From a virus: 64,000 nt of DNA. Under the pieces are notes generated by a model. It was not told the origin of the DNA, did not search any database, and saw only the letters and a program-made list of their open reading frames with translations. How positions within the stretch are numbered: the stretch's first letter is position 1; every line of letters begins with the position of its first letter. This document shows positions 8,400 through 16,892 of the stretch, one piece after another. The stretch is from positions 30,887 to 94,886 of IMG/VR virus record IMGVR_UViG_3300025073_000036; one strand, 5' to 3'. The position numbers were made by a program, and so were the translations under genes.

Positions 8400-9022
8400 G
8401 CGGATCTCCGTTGCAGCAGTTGAGCGGCCACCGCAGCGGCGGCCGGTTCGTCCACGTTCCACAAGCCTTGCGCGCCCGCGTGAGGCACGGGCTCGGCCAA
8501 GGCCTGCACCTCTTCGAGCACCCATCCGAAGGGGCCGAAGTACCAGGGGTCATTGACGATTTCGCGCGCCCGCTGCGCGCTCACCCCGGAGAACGCATCG
8601 AGCACGCCATCCCGGCTCGTGGTGCGGGGCATGCCCTCAACCCAGCCGACCACGCGCACCACCCCCACGAGCACGCTCTCCGGGTGGCAATAGACCACCG
8701 GATCGCTGCCCTTCGCCCGAGGGAACGCCGATTCTCTCCAGGGCAACCGGATGCCGAGATCCGAGCAGTGCAGGCCGCAGCCGTCGTCCCATTTCTTCCC
8801 GGCGTGCAGGGCGATCAGGCCGTCGCGCGCGGCCTGCGGCGGCTTCATCGGCCGATTCTCGACTCGTTTCGGACCCGGGCCTTCACCCGGGCGGAGGTGA
8901 AAGATCGTGTACGGCCAGGGTCGCCAGAGAGTCAGCGCGCGCAGGATCATGACGGGCGGGTCCTTTCCGAAGCCCTTGGCGGCCAGCAGGCCGCGCACAT
9001 GGGAAGGGTGCAGGGTGGGCAC
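8396..9022 (-). CDS. ASCH-domain protein
   Basis: A 208-residue protein. The core runs from ALTLWRPWPYTI through KRVENRPMKPP and GLIALHAGKKW to SVLVGVVRVVGWV and DPWYFGPFGWVLEEV, the order seen in ASCH (PUA-related, predicted RNA/nucleotide-binding) domains of phages. GTG 9022 is chosen because the preceding codons keep strong GC3 bias; ATG 8950, just before the domain, is the alternative and has a GGAAAGGA site. ASCH proteins are thought to act in RNA or modified-nucleotide recognition, but the substrate is unknown. It lies next to a second ASCH-like gene. Confidence 0.7.
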   Translation of the reverse strand: MPTLHPSHVRGLLAAKGFGKDPPVMILRALTLWRPWPYTIFHLRPGEGPGPKRVENRPMKPPQAARDGLIALHAGKKWDDGCGLHCSDLGIRLPWRESAFPRAKGSDPVVYCHPESVLVGVVRVVGWVEGMPRTTSRDGVLDAFSGVSAQRAREIVNDPWYFGPFGWVLEEVQALAEPVPHAGAQGLWNVDEPAAAAVAAQLLQRRSA

Positions 9023-9028
9023 GGGCGG

Positions 9029-9664
9029 TCAGGTGGGGCGGGCGGTGACGTGCAGCACCCACGTCCAGGGGCTTGCCTCGGCGCCGACCGCCAGGCGGCC
9101 GCCGTGGTCGCTGCGGAAGGCCTCGACCAGGGCCTCTCCGGAGGGGAAACCCTCGGCCCCCGCGTCCTCGTCGCCCGCCTCGAGCAGCCGTTGAACGGTC
9201 AGGCCCGTCACGTCGAGGTCGAGCCTGGACATGGCGCGCACCATCTTCGGCGCCGGCTCCCACATCAGGTCATGGAAGCCGCCGCCGCTGGCGTAGTCCG
9301 CTTCGTAGGCGAGCCCGTCCCGCTCTCGGAACCGCTCGGCGTAGTAGGTGGGCGGGTGGTCAGCGTGGAAGCGTTCGCGCACCCACAGGCGCAGCCCGTC
9401 GTGGAAGCGGCAGTCGATCCGGTGCTCGGTGTCGAGGTCAGGATCGCGGGCCTTGAGGCATGGCCCGGGGCCGGTCCCCGCCTGGACGATGTCGAGGGCC
9501 GACCAGCGCCGGGGGCCAGCTCGCGACCCGTCCACGATGGACGTTCCGCAGCGCACGGGCAGGCGGAGGCGGGTGGCCGGCGCCCGCCCGTGCAGGCCGA
9601 GGAAGCGGCGCACCTGATCCGGCGAGAGCGTGAGCGGCCGCTCGGTGGCAACGTGGCGGTTCAC
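9029..9664 (-). CDS. Second ASCH/PUA-like phage protein
   Basis: A 211-residue protein. It matches a frequent phage type built from an RLRLPVRCG strand, a WVRERF-like segment, APKMVRAMSRLDLDVTGLTV (where other members read like 'MPRWASRITLEVTGVRV'), and a C-terminal WTWVLHVTA strand. These features place it in the PUA/ASCH-like group with moderate confidence. It is tandem to the ASCH gene just downstream, so the pair may cooperate on nucleic acid or modified-base binding. Confidence 0.55.
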   Translation of the reverse strand: MNRHVATERPLTLSPDQVRRFLGLHGRAPATRLRLPVRCGTSIVDGSRAGPRRWSALDIVQAGTGPGPCLKARDPDLDTEHRIDCRFHDGLRLWVRERFHADHPPTYYAERFRERDGLAYEADYASGGGFHDLMWEPAPKMVRAMSRLDLDVTGLTVQRLLEAGDEDAGAEGFPSGEALVEAFRSDHGGRLAVGAEASPWTWVLHVTARPT

Positions 9665-9867
9665 TCGGCCCCCTCCGCCGGGGGAGCGGTCTCGCCCCGC
9701 GTCGCGCGAATGACCTGGGCGGCGCGGTGGCGCTTGTAGGCCTGCACGGCCGGGTTGATCTCGTGCAGGCCACGCAGGCGACCGGCGGTGCGCTCCAAGG
9801 CCTCGGCGGTGCCGAGCAGGACCGCCTCGCTCACCATCACCGCCGCCGTGATGAGCGCGGCGGTCAC
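9661..9867 (-). CDS. Small hypothetical protein with hydrophobic N-terminus
   Basis: A 68-residue protein whose GTG 9867 overlaps the upstream stop. Residues 2-24 are hydrophobic and Ala-rich (TAALITAAVMVSEAVLLGTA), probably one membrane helix or a buried helix. The rest is basic. No family is recognised. Confidence 0.5.
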   Translation of the reverse strand: MTAALITAAVMVSEAVLLGTAEALERTAGRLRGLHEINPAVQAYKRHRAAQVIRATRGETAPPAEGAE

Positions 9868-11480
9868 GGGGCCACCGGGGAGACAGGCAGGACGCGGACG
9901 TTGGCCCCGGCCTCGCGCAGCCGATCCGCCACCTCGTCGAGCGGCTGCTCGCCCTTCGGCGCGCGCCCGGGCTGCCGGCGGGTCTCGTCGCCCATGTCCG
10001 ACAGGCCGGGGATCTCGCCGCGCCGGTAGGTCACCCAGCCGTCCGGCCCGCCTTCCTCGCACGCCCGCTTCATCAGGCCGCGCGCGGCGTCGCGCGACCA
10101 CCCGATCTCGCGCAGGACGGCCTCGACCGCCTCTTTGCATCCCACGGCGATGTCGTCCATGACCACGACGCCGTCCGGCCCCATGTCGACCTTGGCACTG
10201 CCGACAGCGCGCAGGTCCGTGATCTCGCACTGTCCGTCGAGGCCATCGAAGCGTCCGAACACGACAAACCGCTGCCCCCCGTTGACCTCGAAATGTTGCT
10301 GATCGGACCCGTCGCCGTCCGTGGCGATCCAGCGGGAGAACAGCGGCAGGCCGCGATGGGCGAGCAGGGCGGCCACGGCCGTTTCGAGCGTCGGGCCGCC
10401 CGCGATGGCATCCGGGGACGGCGCCGCGCTCTCGGCGCTCCCGTCGGGGTCGAACGGCGGGGCCTTGTCCGGGCCGCTGGCGGGCTCGCTGCCGCCACCG
10501 GTGAGCCAGTGCCCCGTCACCGTGCCGCCCGGGTTGAGGAAACCGCGCAGGGCACCCGCCCGACGCGCCCGCGCCCGGTAGCCGGTGTCGGTCTCGTGCG
10601 AGCTGCGCGTGAGATCGGGCAGGACGCCCAGGACGCCCGCGTCGAGCTCGGCCCCGGCCAGCTCGTCGAGGTGGGGGAAGAGATCGTCGGGGCTCTTCGG
10701 CGCGTCCTCGGCCCGATGTGGCTCGATGGCCTCGACCTCGAGATCCGCGCAGCGCAACTGGTCGAGGCCGCTGTGCAGGGCATTGCCCGACAAGCGCCCG
10801 ACGAAGCGGTGCTCGCCGTTGTCCACGGCGTCGATGTGGCCCTTGGCCTCGACGAGCGGCATGGAGCGGAAGGCGTTGCGCAGGGCGGCCACGGCCCGGA
10901 TCTTCTGGTTGGGCGCGCCGTTGAAGCGCCGCAGCCAGATCTCGCGCACGCCGTTGGTGGCCTCGAGGTCTCCGCCGTCGGCGTCGTCGGTCACGCGCGG
11001 CAGGGTCGGGCCGGTGTCGCCGTCGTCGGGGAGCGCGTGCAGGGGGAAGAGGTTGCCCTGCCGGGCCTTGGCCTCGGCCTTGAGGTCGTGCTCGCTGGCG
11101 GGCTCGGTGGCGAGGATCACGCCACGCAGGGCGCCGTCCACGTCCGTGAGGCCCATCACGAAGTACACCCGGCCCCGGTCGCGGTCGATGAACACGTCGA
11201 CGGCCACCTTGCGGGGCTCGGCCCGCTTGCTGACCACGTTCGCCAGGCGCGCGCTTTCGGCCACGAGCTCGTCCGACTGGGCCTTGAGCAGCTTGCGCAC
11301 GCGGGCCGAGTAGTCGTCGTGCACGCCGATCCGGACGTGCTGCATCGCCAGATCCTCGGCGCGCATGACGAACTCTTCGTCGGTGAGGGTGAACTCGTGC
11401 GTGTGCGTGTCCTTGCGAACGCGCACGCCGGGGATGTCCACCGCGTTGAGCCCGGGGGGGAGGGGCGGGGTGATGCTCAT
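9864..11480 (-). CDS. Large hypothetical early protein
   Basis: A 538-residue protein with ATG 11480 overlapping the previous stop. The N-terminal ~150 residues start with a short acidic segment and THEFTLTDEEFVMRAEDLAM, followed by a predicted alpha/beta region. The centre is low-complexity (Asp, Pro, Gly). The C-terminal ~170 residues contain a beta-rich region (HFEVNGGQRFVVFGRFDGLD) and an acidic helix. I do not recognise the family. Its place between zinc proteins and ASCH genes in the SbcCD operon suggests a DNA or RNA metabolism role by context only. Confidence 0.6.
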   Translation of the reverse strand: MSITPPLPPGLNAVDIPGVRVRKDTHTHEFTLTDEEFVMRAEDLAMQHVRIGVHDDYSARVRKLLKAQSDELVAESARLANVVSKRAEPRKVAVDVFIDRDRGRVYFVMGLTDVDGALRGVILATEPASEHDLKAEAKARQGNLFPLHALPDDGDTGPTLPRVTDDADGGDLEATNGVREIWLRRFNGAPNQKIRAVAALRNAFRSMPLVEAKGHIDAVDNGEHRFVGRLSGNALHSGLDQLRCADLEVEAIEPHRAEDAPKSPDDLFPHLDELAGAELDAGVLGVLPDLTRSSHETDTGYRARARRAGALRGFLNPGGTVTGHWLTGGGSEPASGPDKAPPFDPDGSAESAAPSPDAIAGGPTLETAVAALLAHRGLPLFSRWIATDGDGSDQQHFEVNGGQRFVVFGRFDGLDGQCEITDLRAVGSAKVDMGPDGVVVMDDIAVGCKEAVEAVLREIGWSRDAARGLMKRACEEGGPDGWVTYRRGEIPGLSDMGDETRRQPGRAPKGEQPLDEVADRLREAGANVRVLPVSPVAP

Positions 11481-11776
11481 GCTTCGCCTTTCGTTCCGTG
11501 CCGGGCGAACTCTTCGACCGGCATGTCAGAGACGGCGCGGATCGGGACACTCAAGGTCCGGCCGTCGAGTGAGACCACAGGTTCATCCGGCCCGGGCTCG
11601 CCGAGCGGGATGAGGTCAGAGAAGAGAAACGGGCTGCCGCAGAGACGACAGAGCACCCGCACTTCGACGGTCATGCCGACCACCCGGCCGTCGTCGGCGC
11701 GGTAGGCGGCGCCCTTGGCCTCGACGTGGACGGCGTCGTGCGGGCACGGCGCGGCAGCATGGGCGGGGCCGTTCAC
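11477..11776 (-). CDS. Zinc-ribbon-like small protein
   Basis: A 99-residue protein. GTG 11776 overlaps the upstream stop in GTGA form. It contains C-P-H and a later C-x2-C (CRLCG), which could form one zinc site, followed by a beta-rich stretch (PVVSLDGRTLSVPI). It is one of several small Cys-rich proteins in this operon. The function is unknown. Confidence 0.55.
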   Translation of the reverse strand: MNGPAHAAAPCPHDAVHVEAKGAAYRADDGRVVGMTVEVRVLCRLCGSPFLFSDLIPLGEPGPDEPVVSLDGRTLSVPIRAVSDMPVEEFARHGTKGEA

Positions 11777-12462
11777 AGGCCGTGCTCGTGGCAGGTCGAG
11801 TCGTGGCAGGTGTCCGACACGTCGCCGCAGATGTCGCACCACTTCATTGTCCCGTGGCATTGCCCATCGCCCGGGCACGACTCGGCCAGGCGGGCGGCCT
11901 CGCGCTCTTCATCGGCACGGCGCACAACCTGCCGGTGCGAACGCAGGGCCGACTCAATGTTGAGCGCGAGCCAGGACTTGAGCGTGCCCGCAGGCCAGCC
12001 GTGCGCGACGCCGAAGGTCAGATCGGCCCGGGTCTTTCGGTCGGCGGCGGCGGCCAGACGCAGGACGATCCGGCCCTCGACGCTTGGCGTGCCGTCGGCC
12101 TCGGGCGGTGCAAGCTGAAACGGCTCGGCCAACGACCCCAGGATCTCGGCCGTCTCCTGCTCGCCGATCTCATCGGCGTGGGGCGCCTCGACTCCGCACG
12201 GACGAACGTCGGAATGGGCGAGCTCCATCGTCTGCCACAACCGGCGGGCCACCTCGTCGGCCTTCACCCAGGCGGCATGCAACAGCGGCAAGGCCGGCAC
12301 CATGATCGACCGGTCGCTGCGTTCGACGATCCGGCGGGCCTCGTCTTCGGTGTAGAGCCCGGCTGCGGCCACCTCGTCGGTGTAGCCGGACGACTCCGGC
12401 CGCCAGTAGCGGCCCCGGCCCGATTGGTGTTCGGGCAGAACTTCCACGAGAAAGCGCGACAT
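11773..12462 (-). CDS. Hypothetical protein with C-terminal Cys/His cluster
   Basis: A 229-residue protein. ATG 12462 shares a base with the stop of the SbcC-like gene (TGATG), so translation is probably coupled. The N-terminus (RFLVEVLPEHQSGRGRYWRP) resembles short N-termini of uncharacterised phage proteins. The last ~40 residues hold seven Cys and several His (including WCDICGD and CHDSTCHEHG), likely binding two zinc ions. Co-translation with SbcC suggests a DNA-repair link, but this is inference. Confidence 0.55.
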   Translation of the reverse strand: MSRFLVEVLPEHQSGRGRYWRPESSGYTDEVAAAGLYTEDEARRIVERSDRSIMVPALPLLHAAWVKADEVARRLWQTMELAHSDVRPCGVEAPHADEIGEQETAEILGSLAEPFQLAPPEADGTPSVEGRIVLRLAAAADRKTRADLTFGVAHGWPAGTLKSWLALNIESALRSHRQVVRRADEEREAARLAESCPGDGQCHGTMKWCDICGDVSDTCHDSTCHEHGL

Positions 12463-15383
12463 CACATGACCTCGAGCGTGGAGCCGTTGACGCCCGGCCG
12501 GACTTCGACCCGGTGCGGCAGGCAGTCGGCCACAGCGTCGATGTGCGTGACCACGAGCACGAGCGGGTAGAGCCGCTGCAGGCCGGTGACGGTGTCCTTG
12601 AGCGCGTCGATGCCGCTCACGTCCAGGGCGCCGAATCCACCTTCATCGATCAGCAGCCATTCGACGGGCACACCTTCACGGTCGGCCAGCAGCCGGGCCA
12701 AGCCGAGGCGGAGGGCGATGTCGATGCGGAATTGCTCGCCGCCCGAGAAGTCCTCGTATTCACGCTCCCCCACGTCGTCGGTGACCACGAAGCGCATGAC
12801 CTCGCGCTGCCCGCCGTCGTCGGTCGTGGCCTGGGTCTCGATCCGCAGGCGCATGCCGCGCGTGGAGATCGCCCCGAGCACCCGGTTGGCCTCCAGCTCG
12901 AGCACCGGGATCGCTTTCTCGATCACGAGCGTGGGGGCCAGCGCGCAGGCCTCGGCCGTGCGGTCGAGCTGCCGCGCGGTCTCGGCGTACATGGCGGCCG
13001 TCTCCAGCTCGCCCCGGGCCTGCTCGGCACGGCGGGCCACGTCCTCGAGCACGGCCTCGGCCCTGGCGTGCAGCCGCTCGGCCTCGGTGACCGACTTCTC
13101 GGCCGCCTCGCGCGCCTGGCGGGCCTCGCTGGCGGCCGTCTCGGCCACCATGGCGTTCATGGCCTGCTCGTCCGTGCTGCTGGCGCGCTCGACCTCGGCG
13201 GCGCGCTCGGCGCGCTCGGTGTCCAGCCGGGCGATCTGCCGCTCGATGTCACTGCGCTGGGAGACGGCCAGCTCGGCCGCAGCGCGCTTCCCCGCCGTGG
13301 TCTCGCAGCTCGTCACGGCCGCGCGGGCGGCGGTCACGGCCGCTTCGGCGGCGGCCACGTTGGGCACGCCGAGCTCGTCGATCTTGCCGCGCACGCTGGC
13401 ACCCTCGCGGGCGAGGCGCGCCACCTCGTCGGCCTCGGTGCGGGCACGCTCGGCGGCGCCGCGTTTGGCGTCCACCGTGGCCGAGTCGCGCTCGGCCTGG
13501 GCCAGCGCGGTACGGGCGTTGTCGAGCGCGGTGCGCGCCACGCTCTCGGCGTGCGCGGCGGTGCGCCGGGCGGCGGCGGCGGCGGCCTGCCGCTCGCGCA
13601 GCGCGTTGCGAGCGTTCCCCAGCGCCCGACCGGCGTCGGCGTCCAGTCGGTCGGCCGCGTCGTAGGCCTCGGTCGCCTGTCGGACGGCGGCCTGGGCCGC
13701 CTCGTGGGCCGCCTCGGCCTCGGCCAGCTTCTCGCGCGCTGCGGGCAACCCGTCGCGCGCGGCCACCGCGTCGGCGATGAGGGGGCAGGTGCCGGCCAGG
13801 TCACACGACACCTGCCCGATCATCGGGTCCGTTGACATCCACTGAGGGTGCCGGGCGCACGGCGCCTGGGTCAGTCGAGCGGCCGCTTGGGTCAGCCGCT
13901 CGGCGTTGCTCGTCGCCGTGGCGAGCGCGATGTGCGTTGCGTTGCGGGCGTTGCCGGCCTGGATCTGCGCCTGCTGCGCTTCGGTCAGGGCGGCCCGGGT
14001 GGTCGTGGCCGTCGTCTCGTCCACCTGCTCGGCGCGCGCCGCGTCGTCCGCCACCTCGGCCGTGCGCATCGCCGCGCTGGCGGTGTCGAGCGCGCCCTTG
14101 GCCTCGTCCACCTTGACCCGCAGGCCTTCGATCTGCCCGGCCGCCGCTTCGGCCTGGGTCAGCCCGGCCGCTTCGGCGTCGGCGGCCTTCTGGCGGCCGC
14201 TGGCGGCCGTGTAGAGCTCGACGAGGCGCTTGCGCTCGACCACGAGCGCGTCGAGCTTCCCCTGCGCCTCGCGCACCTGCACAAGGGCCGCCTCGGCCTC
14301 GGCCAGCCGCTCACGCACGCCGGGCAGATCGGTCTCGGCCTTCGCTGCCGCGTCCAGCTCCGCCGCCGGCCCGGCCAGCTCGTTGAAGCGGGCACGCGCG
14401 GCGGTGATCTCGCCGTCCAGGGCGGAGATCCGCCGCCGTGCCTCGTCCACGTTGCGGGCGGCCGCCTGCGCCGCTTCGAGGGCCTGCTGCGCCGCCGTGT
14501 GCGCCGCGTGTGCGCTCGCCTCGGTGGTCTTGGCGCACGCGAGGCGCACACGGGAGGCCTCGACCACGCCGGAGGCCTCCTGGGCCAGCAGAGCGAAGAC
14601 CTCCGCCATGCGCGGCGCCTCGACCGCTCCGCCCGTGTTCTTCAACGTGAAGTAGATCACGTTCCACGCGCCTTCATCGTCGTACCGGGCGAGCTCGTGG
14701 CCGTCGGGCGCGCAGGCCAGGACCGGGCGGTCGACGGGCAGCATGGCCCGCAGGCCGGCCGCGATGGTCGCCGCCCGGGCGTTGGCCTCGTCCCGCTTGG
14801 CCGTGGCGTCCCGGGCGCCGGCCCGGGCGCGGTCGAGCCAGACGCGCCAGCGGCCGAGATCGAGCGAGCGACGCAGGATGTCGCGCCGCTCTTCCGGCTT
14901 CGCCCGGGTGAGCCGGTTGGCGTCGTTCTGCATCATCACCGACGCCGCGAGCAGGGTGTCGTACTCGATGCCCAGGATGCGGCGGATCTCCGCCTGCGTC
15001 TCGCGCGCGCCCTTGCCGCTCATCGGCTCCCAGTGCTCGTCGTGCACGCCGTCGACCGGGCTCGTCTCCAGCACCCATCGGTACAGGTCGAGCTCGCTCT
15101 TGGTGCCCGATCCGCGCACGCTGATCTTGCGCACGATCTTGTAGGTCTCGCCGGTGCTGCTGAACTCCAGCTCGCCCACGCAGTCGGTGGCGCCCTTGCG
15201 CACCACGCCGGTGATGCGGCTCGACCGGCTCTCGCCGAACGGCACCCACACGATTCCCTCCGCGAGCGAGCTTTTGCCCGCCCCGTTGGGGCCAGTGATC
15301 ACCGCGCCCGGCATGGTCGTGAAGTCGAGATCCACGTCCGCCCAGGCGCGGTAGTTCCGCAACCGAAACCGCTTCAAACGCAT
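12462..15383 (-). CDS. sbcC: SbcC/Rad50-like SMC-family ATPase
   Basis: A 973-residue protein starting at ATG 15383 behind GGGGGA. Walker A is GPNGAGKS at 31-38. The ABC signature FSGGEQ is near 879-884 and Walker B LLIDEGGFGALD near 910-921. Between them are ~700 residues of Ala/Glu/Arg-rich coiled coil. The hook region (~508-533) has scattered cysteines including CDLAGTC instead of the usual CxxC zinc hook, so the hook looks atypical. The SbcD-like nuclease is encoded in the same direction at 17828-19237. The pair would process DNA ends, hairpins or replication intermediates. It has its own operator-containing promoter at 15462-15489. Confidence 0.85.
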   Translation of the reverse strand: MRLKRFRLRNYRAWADVDLDFTTMPGAVITGPNGAGKSSLAEGIVWVPFGESRSSRITGVVRKGATDCVGELEFSSTGETYKIVRKISVRGSGTKSELDLYRWVLETSPVDGVHDEHWEPMSGKGARETQAEIRRILGIEYDTLLAASVMMQNDANRLTRAKPEERRDILRRSLDLGRWRVWLDRARAGARDATAKRDEANARAATIAAGLRAMLPVDRPVLACAPDGHELARYDDEGAWNVIYFTLKNTGGAVEAPRMAEVFALLAQEASGVVEASRVRLACAKTTEASAHAAHTAAQQALEAAQAAARNVDEARRRISALDGEITAARARFNELAGPAAELDAAAKAETDLPGVRERLAEAEAALVQVREAQGKLDALVVERKRLVELYTAASGRQKAADAEAAGLTQAEAAAGQIEGLRVKVDEAKGALDTASAAMRTAEVADDAARAEQVDETTATTTRAALTEAQQAQIQAGNARNATHIALATATSNAERLTQAAARLTQAPCARHPQWMSTDPMIGQVSCDLAGTCPLIADAVAARDGLPAAREKLAEAEAAHEAAQAAVRQATEAYDAADRLDADAGRALGNARNALRERQAAAAAARRTAAHAESVARTALDNARTALAQAERDSATVDAKRGAAERARTEADEVARLAREGASVRGKIDELGVPNVAAAEAAVTAARAAVTSCETTAGKRAAAELAVSQRSDIERQIARLDTERAERAAEVERASSTDEQAMNAMVAETAASEARQAREAAEKSVTEAERLHARAEAVLEDVARRAEQARGELETAAMYAETARQLDRTAEACALAPTLVIEKAIPVLELEANRVLGAISTRGMRLRIETQATTDDGGQREVMRFVVTDDVGEREYEDFSGGEQFRIDIALRLGLARLLADREGVPVEWLLIDEGGFGALDVSGIDALKDTVTGLQRLYPLVLVVTHIDAVADCLPHRVEVRPGVNGSTLEVM

Positions 15384-15461
15384 GTTGGTCCCCCGACCAT
15401 GAAGTTGTGCGCCGCCGGGCGGCGCCCGCCTGTAGGGCACCGGACAAGCGGCAGGTGCGAG

Positions 15462-15489
15462 CATTTAGCGCGACGCGCTAAGAAGTCAA
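15462..15489 (-). promoter_or_regulatory. Leftward promoter with internal operator (site D)
   Basis: On the minus strand a TTGACT -35 box (15484-15489) lies 2 bp before the perfect palindrome TTAGCGCGTCGCGCTAA (15465-15481), and a TAAATG -10 candidate follows (15462-15467, spacer 16). The operator register matches the five other sites, although the -10 is slightly shifted. The 121-base gap 15384-15504 contains this promoter and a ~70-base leader to ATG 15383, and nothing else that I can see. Confidence 0.6.
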
Positions 15490-15504
15490 CAGGAAAGCGC
15501 GCGG

Positions 15505-15951
15505 TCAGTCGGACCGCGACGACTCGGCGGTGAGCTCGTGAATGGACACGGTGCGCTCCGAGTGGCCGATGCACTCGTTGTCGTAGGTCTGGACGGACGC
15601 GGCCACCCGAATCAGGCCGCGCGCGAAGTCGATGCCGGACCGTGTCGGACGGTAATTGCCGCGCCCTTCGCGCTCGATCAGCCCCCAGTGCACGAGGAAG
15701 GCCAGATCGGTCGAGGCCTTGGTGGCCTTGGCGCTGCCCTGGACAAAGTCGCGCACCTGGCACCACTGGCCCGGCCGCAGCTCGTGAAGGTCCACGAGCC
15801 GCACGAGGTTGATCGCGATCTCACGGTGCAACTTGCGGGTGTAGATCTGCGTGGTGCGCTGGCAGCAGGGGCAGGTCACGGGCTTGCCACCCTCGAGGGC
15901 GACGAAGTGTTCGTGCGAGGCCTCGGCCAGGGTGCGCGGGGAGCTGGACAT
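15505..15951 (-). CDS. Hypothetical zinc/winged-helix-like phage protein
   Basis: A 148-residue protein with ATG 15951 behind GGAGGTAA. It has an N-terminal CPCC zinc motif at ~27-30, then IYTRKLHREIAINLVRLVDL, AFLVHWGLIE, and GNYRPTRSGIDFARG. This order (Cys motif, long helix, 'WGLIE', glycine-rich turn) is familiar from uncharacterised phage proteins with a winged-helix look. DNA binding is plausible but unproven. Confidence 0.6.
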   Translation of the reverse strand: MSSSPRTLAEASHEHFVALEGGKPVTCPCCQRTTQIYTRKLHREIAINLVRLVDLHELRPGQWCQVRDFVQGSAKATKASTDLAFLVHWGLIEREGRGNYRPTRSGIDFARGLIRVAASVQTYDNECIGHSERTVSIHELTAESSRSD

Positions 15952-15954
15952 GGG

Positions 15955-16134
15955 TTACCTCCGGCCTCGCAGGATCTCGCGCACGATGGTCCTGGCGTAG
16001 GCCTGATTTTCGCGGCGCAGGCGCCGGACGGTGGCGGTCAGACACATCAGGTCGAGCCGGTGCTCGAAACACCGCCAGGAGAGCCACACGAGGCCCGCAG
16101 CGAGCAGGCCGTGCATCACCTCGGCAAGGTTCAC
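15955..16134 (-). CDS. Small single-span membrane protein
   Basis: A 59-residue protein; GTG 16134 overlaps the upstream stop. Residues 6-20 (VMHGLLAAGLVWLSW) form one transmembrane segment, followed by an Arg-rich helix (TVRRLRRENQAYARTIVREI). The sequence gives no functional clue beyond membrane anchoring. Confidence 0.5.
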   Translation of the reverse strand: MNLAEVMHGLLAAGLVWLSWRCFEHRLDLMCLTATVRRLRRENQAYARTIVREILRGRR

Positions 16135-16892
16135 AGATCGTCCGTGTCCAGGCCGGCCGCGTCGGCCAGGTGCTCGACCACGAGGGCCAGATCGGTCGAG
16201 TCCACCTCGACCGTGGGATCGTTGCGGCGCGAGGCACGCAACAGGCGCAGCAGGGCCTCGTGCGTGTCGTCGTCGAGCCGGACGGTGCGTGGGGGCTCGA
16301 CGGTCACGACCGGAAGCGGCGCGGTGGTCGGGCGTCGGTCGGGCCGGGCGTCGGCGTAGACGCGGTCGAAGGCCTCGCGGTTGACCGGATCGCCGCCGAC
16401 CAGCAGCGCAGGGGGGTAGTGGGCCTCGATGCAGCCGGCGGGGTCGAGGCCGACGAACGCACCGCAGGTGCACCGCAACTTCATGCCCGGCGGGCCGTGG
16501 ACAACCCGTATCGGTGCGCCGGAGGCCGGGCAACGTGCTGAATCGCTCCGGGCGGCCGGCGGGCGAGGGGGGCTTCCCGCCGGCCGCCCGTGGGCGAATC
16601 CGATCTGTACGAGCAAGGCCGCCGCTTCGGTGAAGCGGCCGACGTAGGCCGTGTGCGCCCAGCTCCCGAGCGCGCCGCTGTACGTCCACCCCAGGGCCGT
16701 CAGGCCGCGCGCGTGATCCACGCTGCCCGTCCAGTAGTGCAGGCGGTTGCAGGCCGGGCACGGCCGGGCGTCGCAGGGCGGATCGCCGACGTTGTGGCAC
16801 ATGCCGTTGCACTTCCCCACGTCGCCCAGGAAGAGCACGTCGCAGCCGGAGCACTGCCACAGGTTGCGCACGGTCAGGTCAGGCAGGGCCAT
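16131..16892 (-). CDS. Cys-rich multi-zinc hypothetical protein
   Basis: A 253-residue protein with ATG 16892. The first 50 residues contain seven cysteines and a histidine (CSGCDVLF, CNGMCHNVG, CPACNRLHYW), a likely pair of zinc ribbons. A second Cys group (RCTCGAFVGL) lies near residue 140. The C-terminal ~60 residues are helical and acidic and could mediate protein contacts. No known family; zinc ribbons of this kind usually bind nucleic acid or act as protein scaffolds. Confidence 0.6.
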   Translation of the reverse strand: MALPDLTVRNLWQCSGCDVLFLGDVGKCNGMCHNVGDPPCDARPCPACNRLHYWTGSVDHARGLTALGWTYSGALGSWAHTAYVGRFTEAAALLVQIGFAHGRPAGSPPRPPAARSDSARCPASGAPIRVVHGPPGMKLRCTCGAFVGLDPAGCIEAHYPPALLVGGDPVNREAFDRVYADARPDRRPTTAPLPVVTVEPPRTVRLDDDTHEALLRLLRASRRNDPTVEVDSTDLALVVEHLADAAGLDTDDL

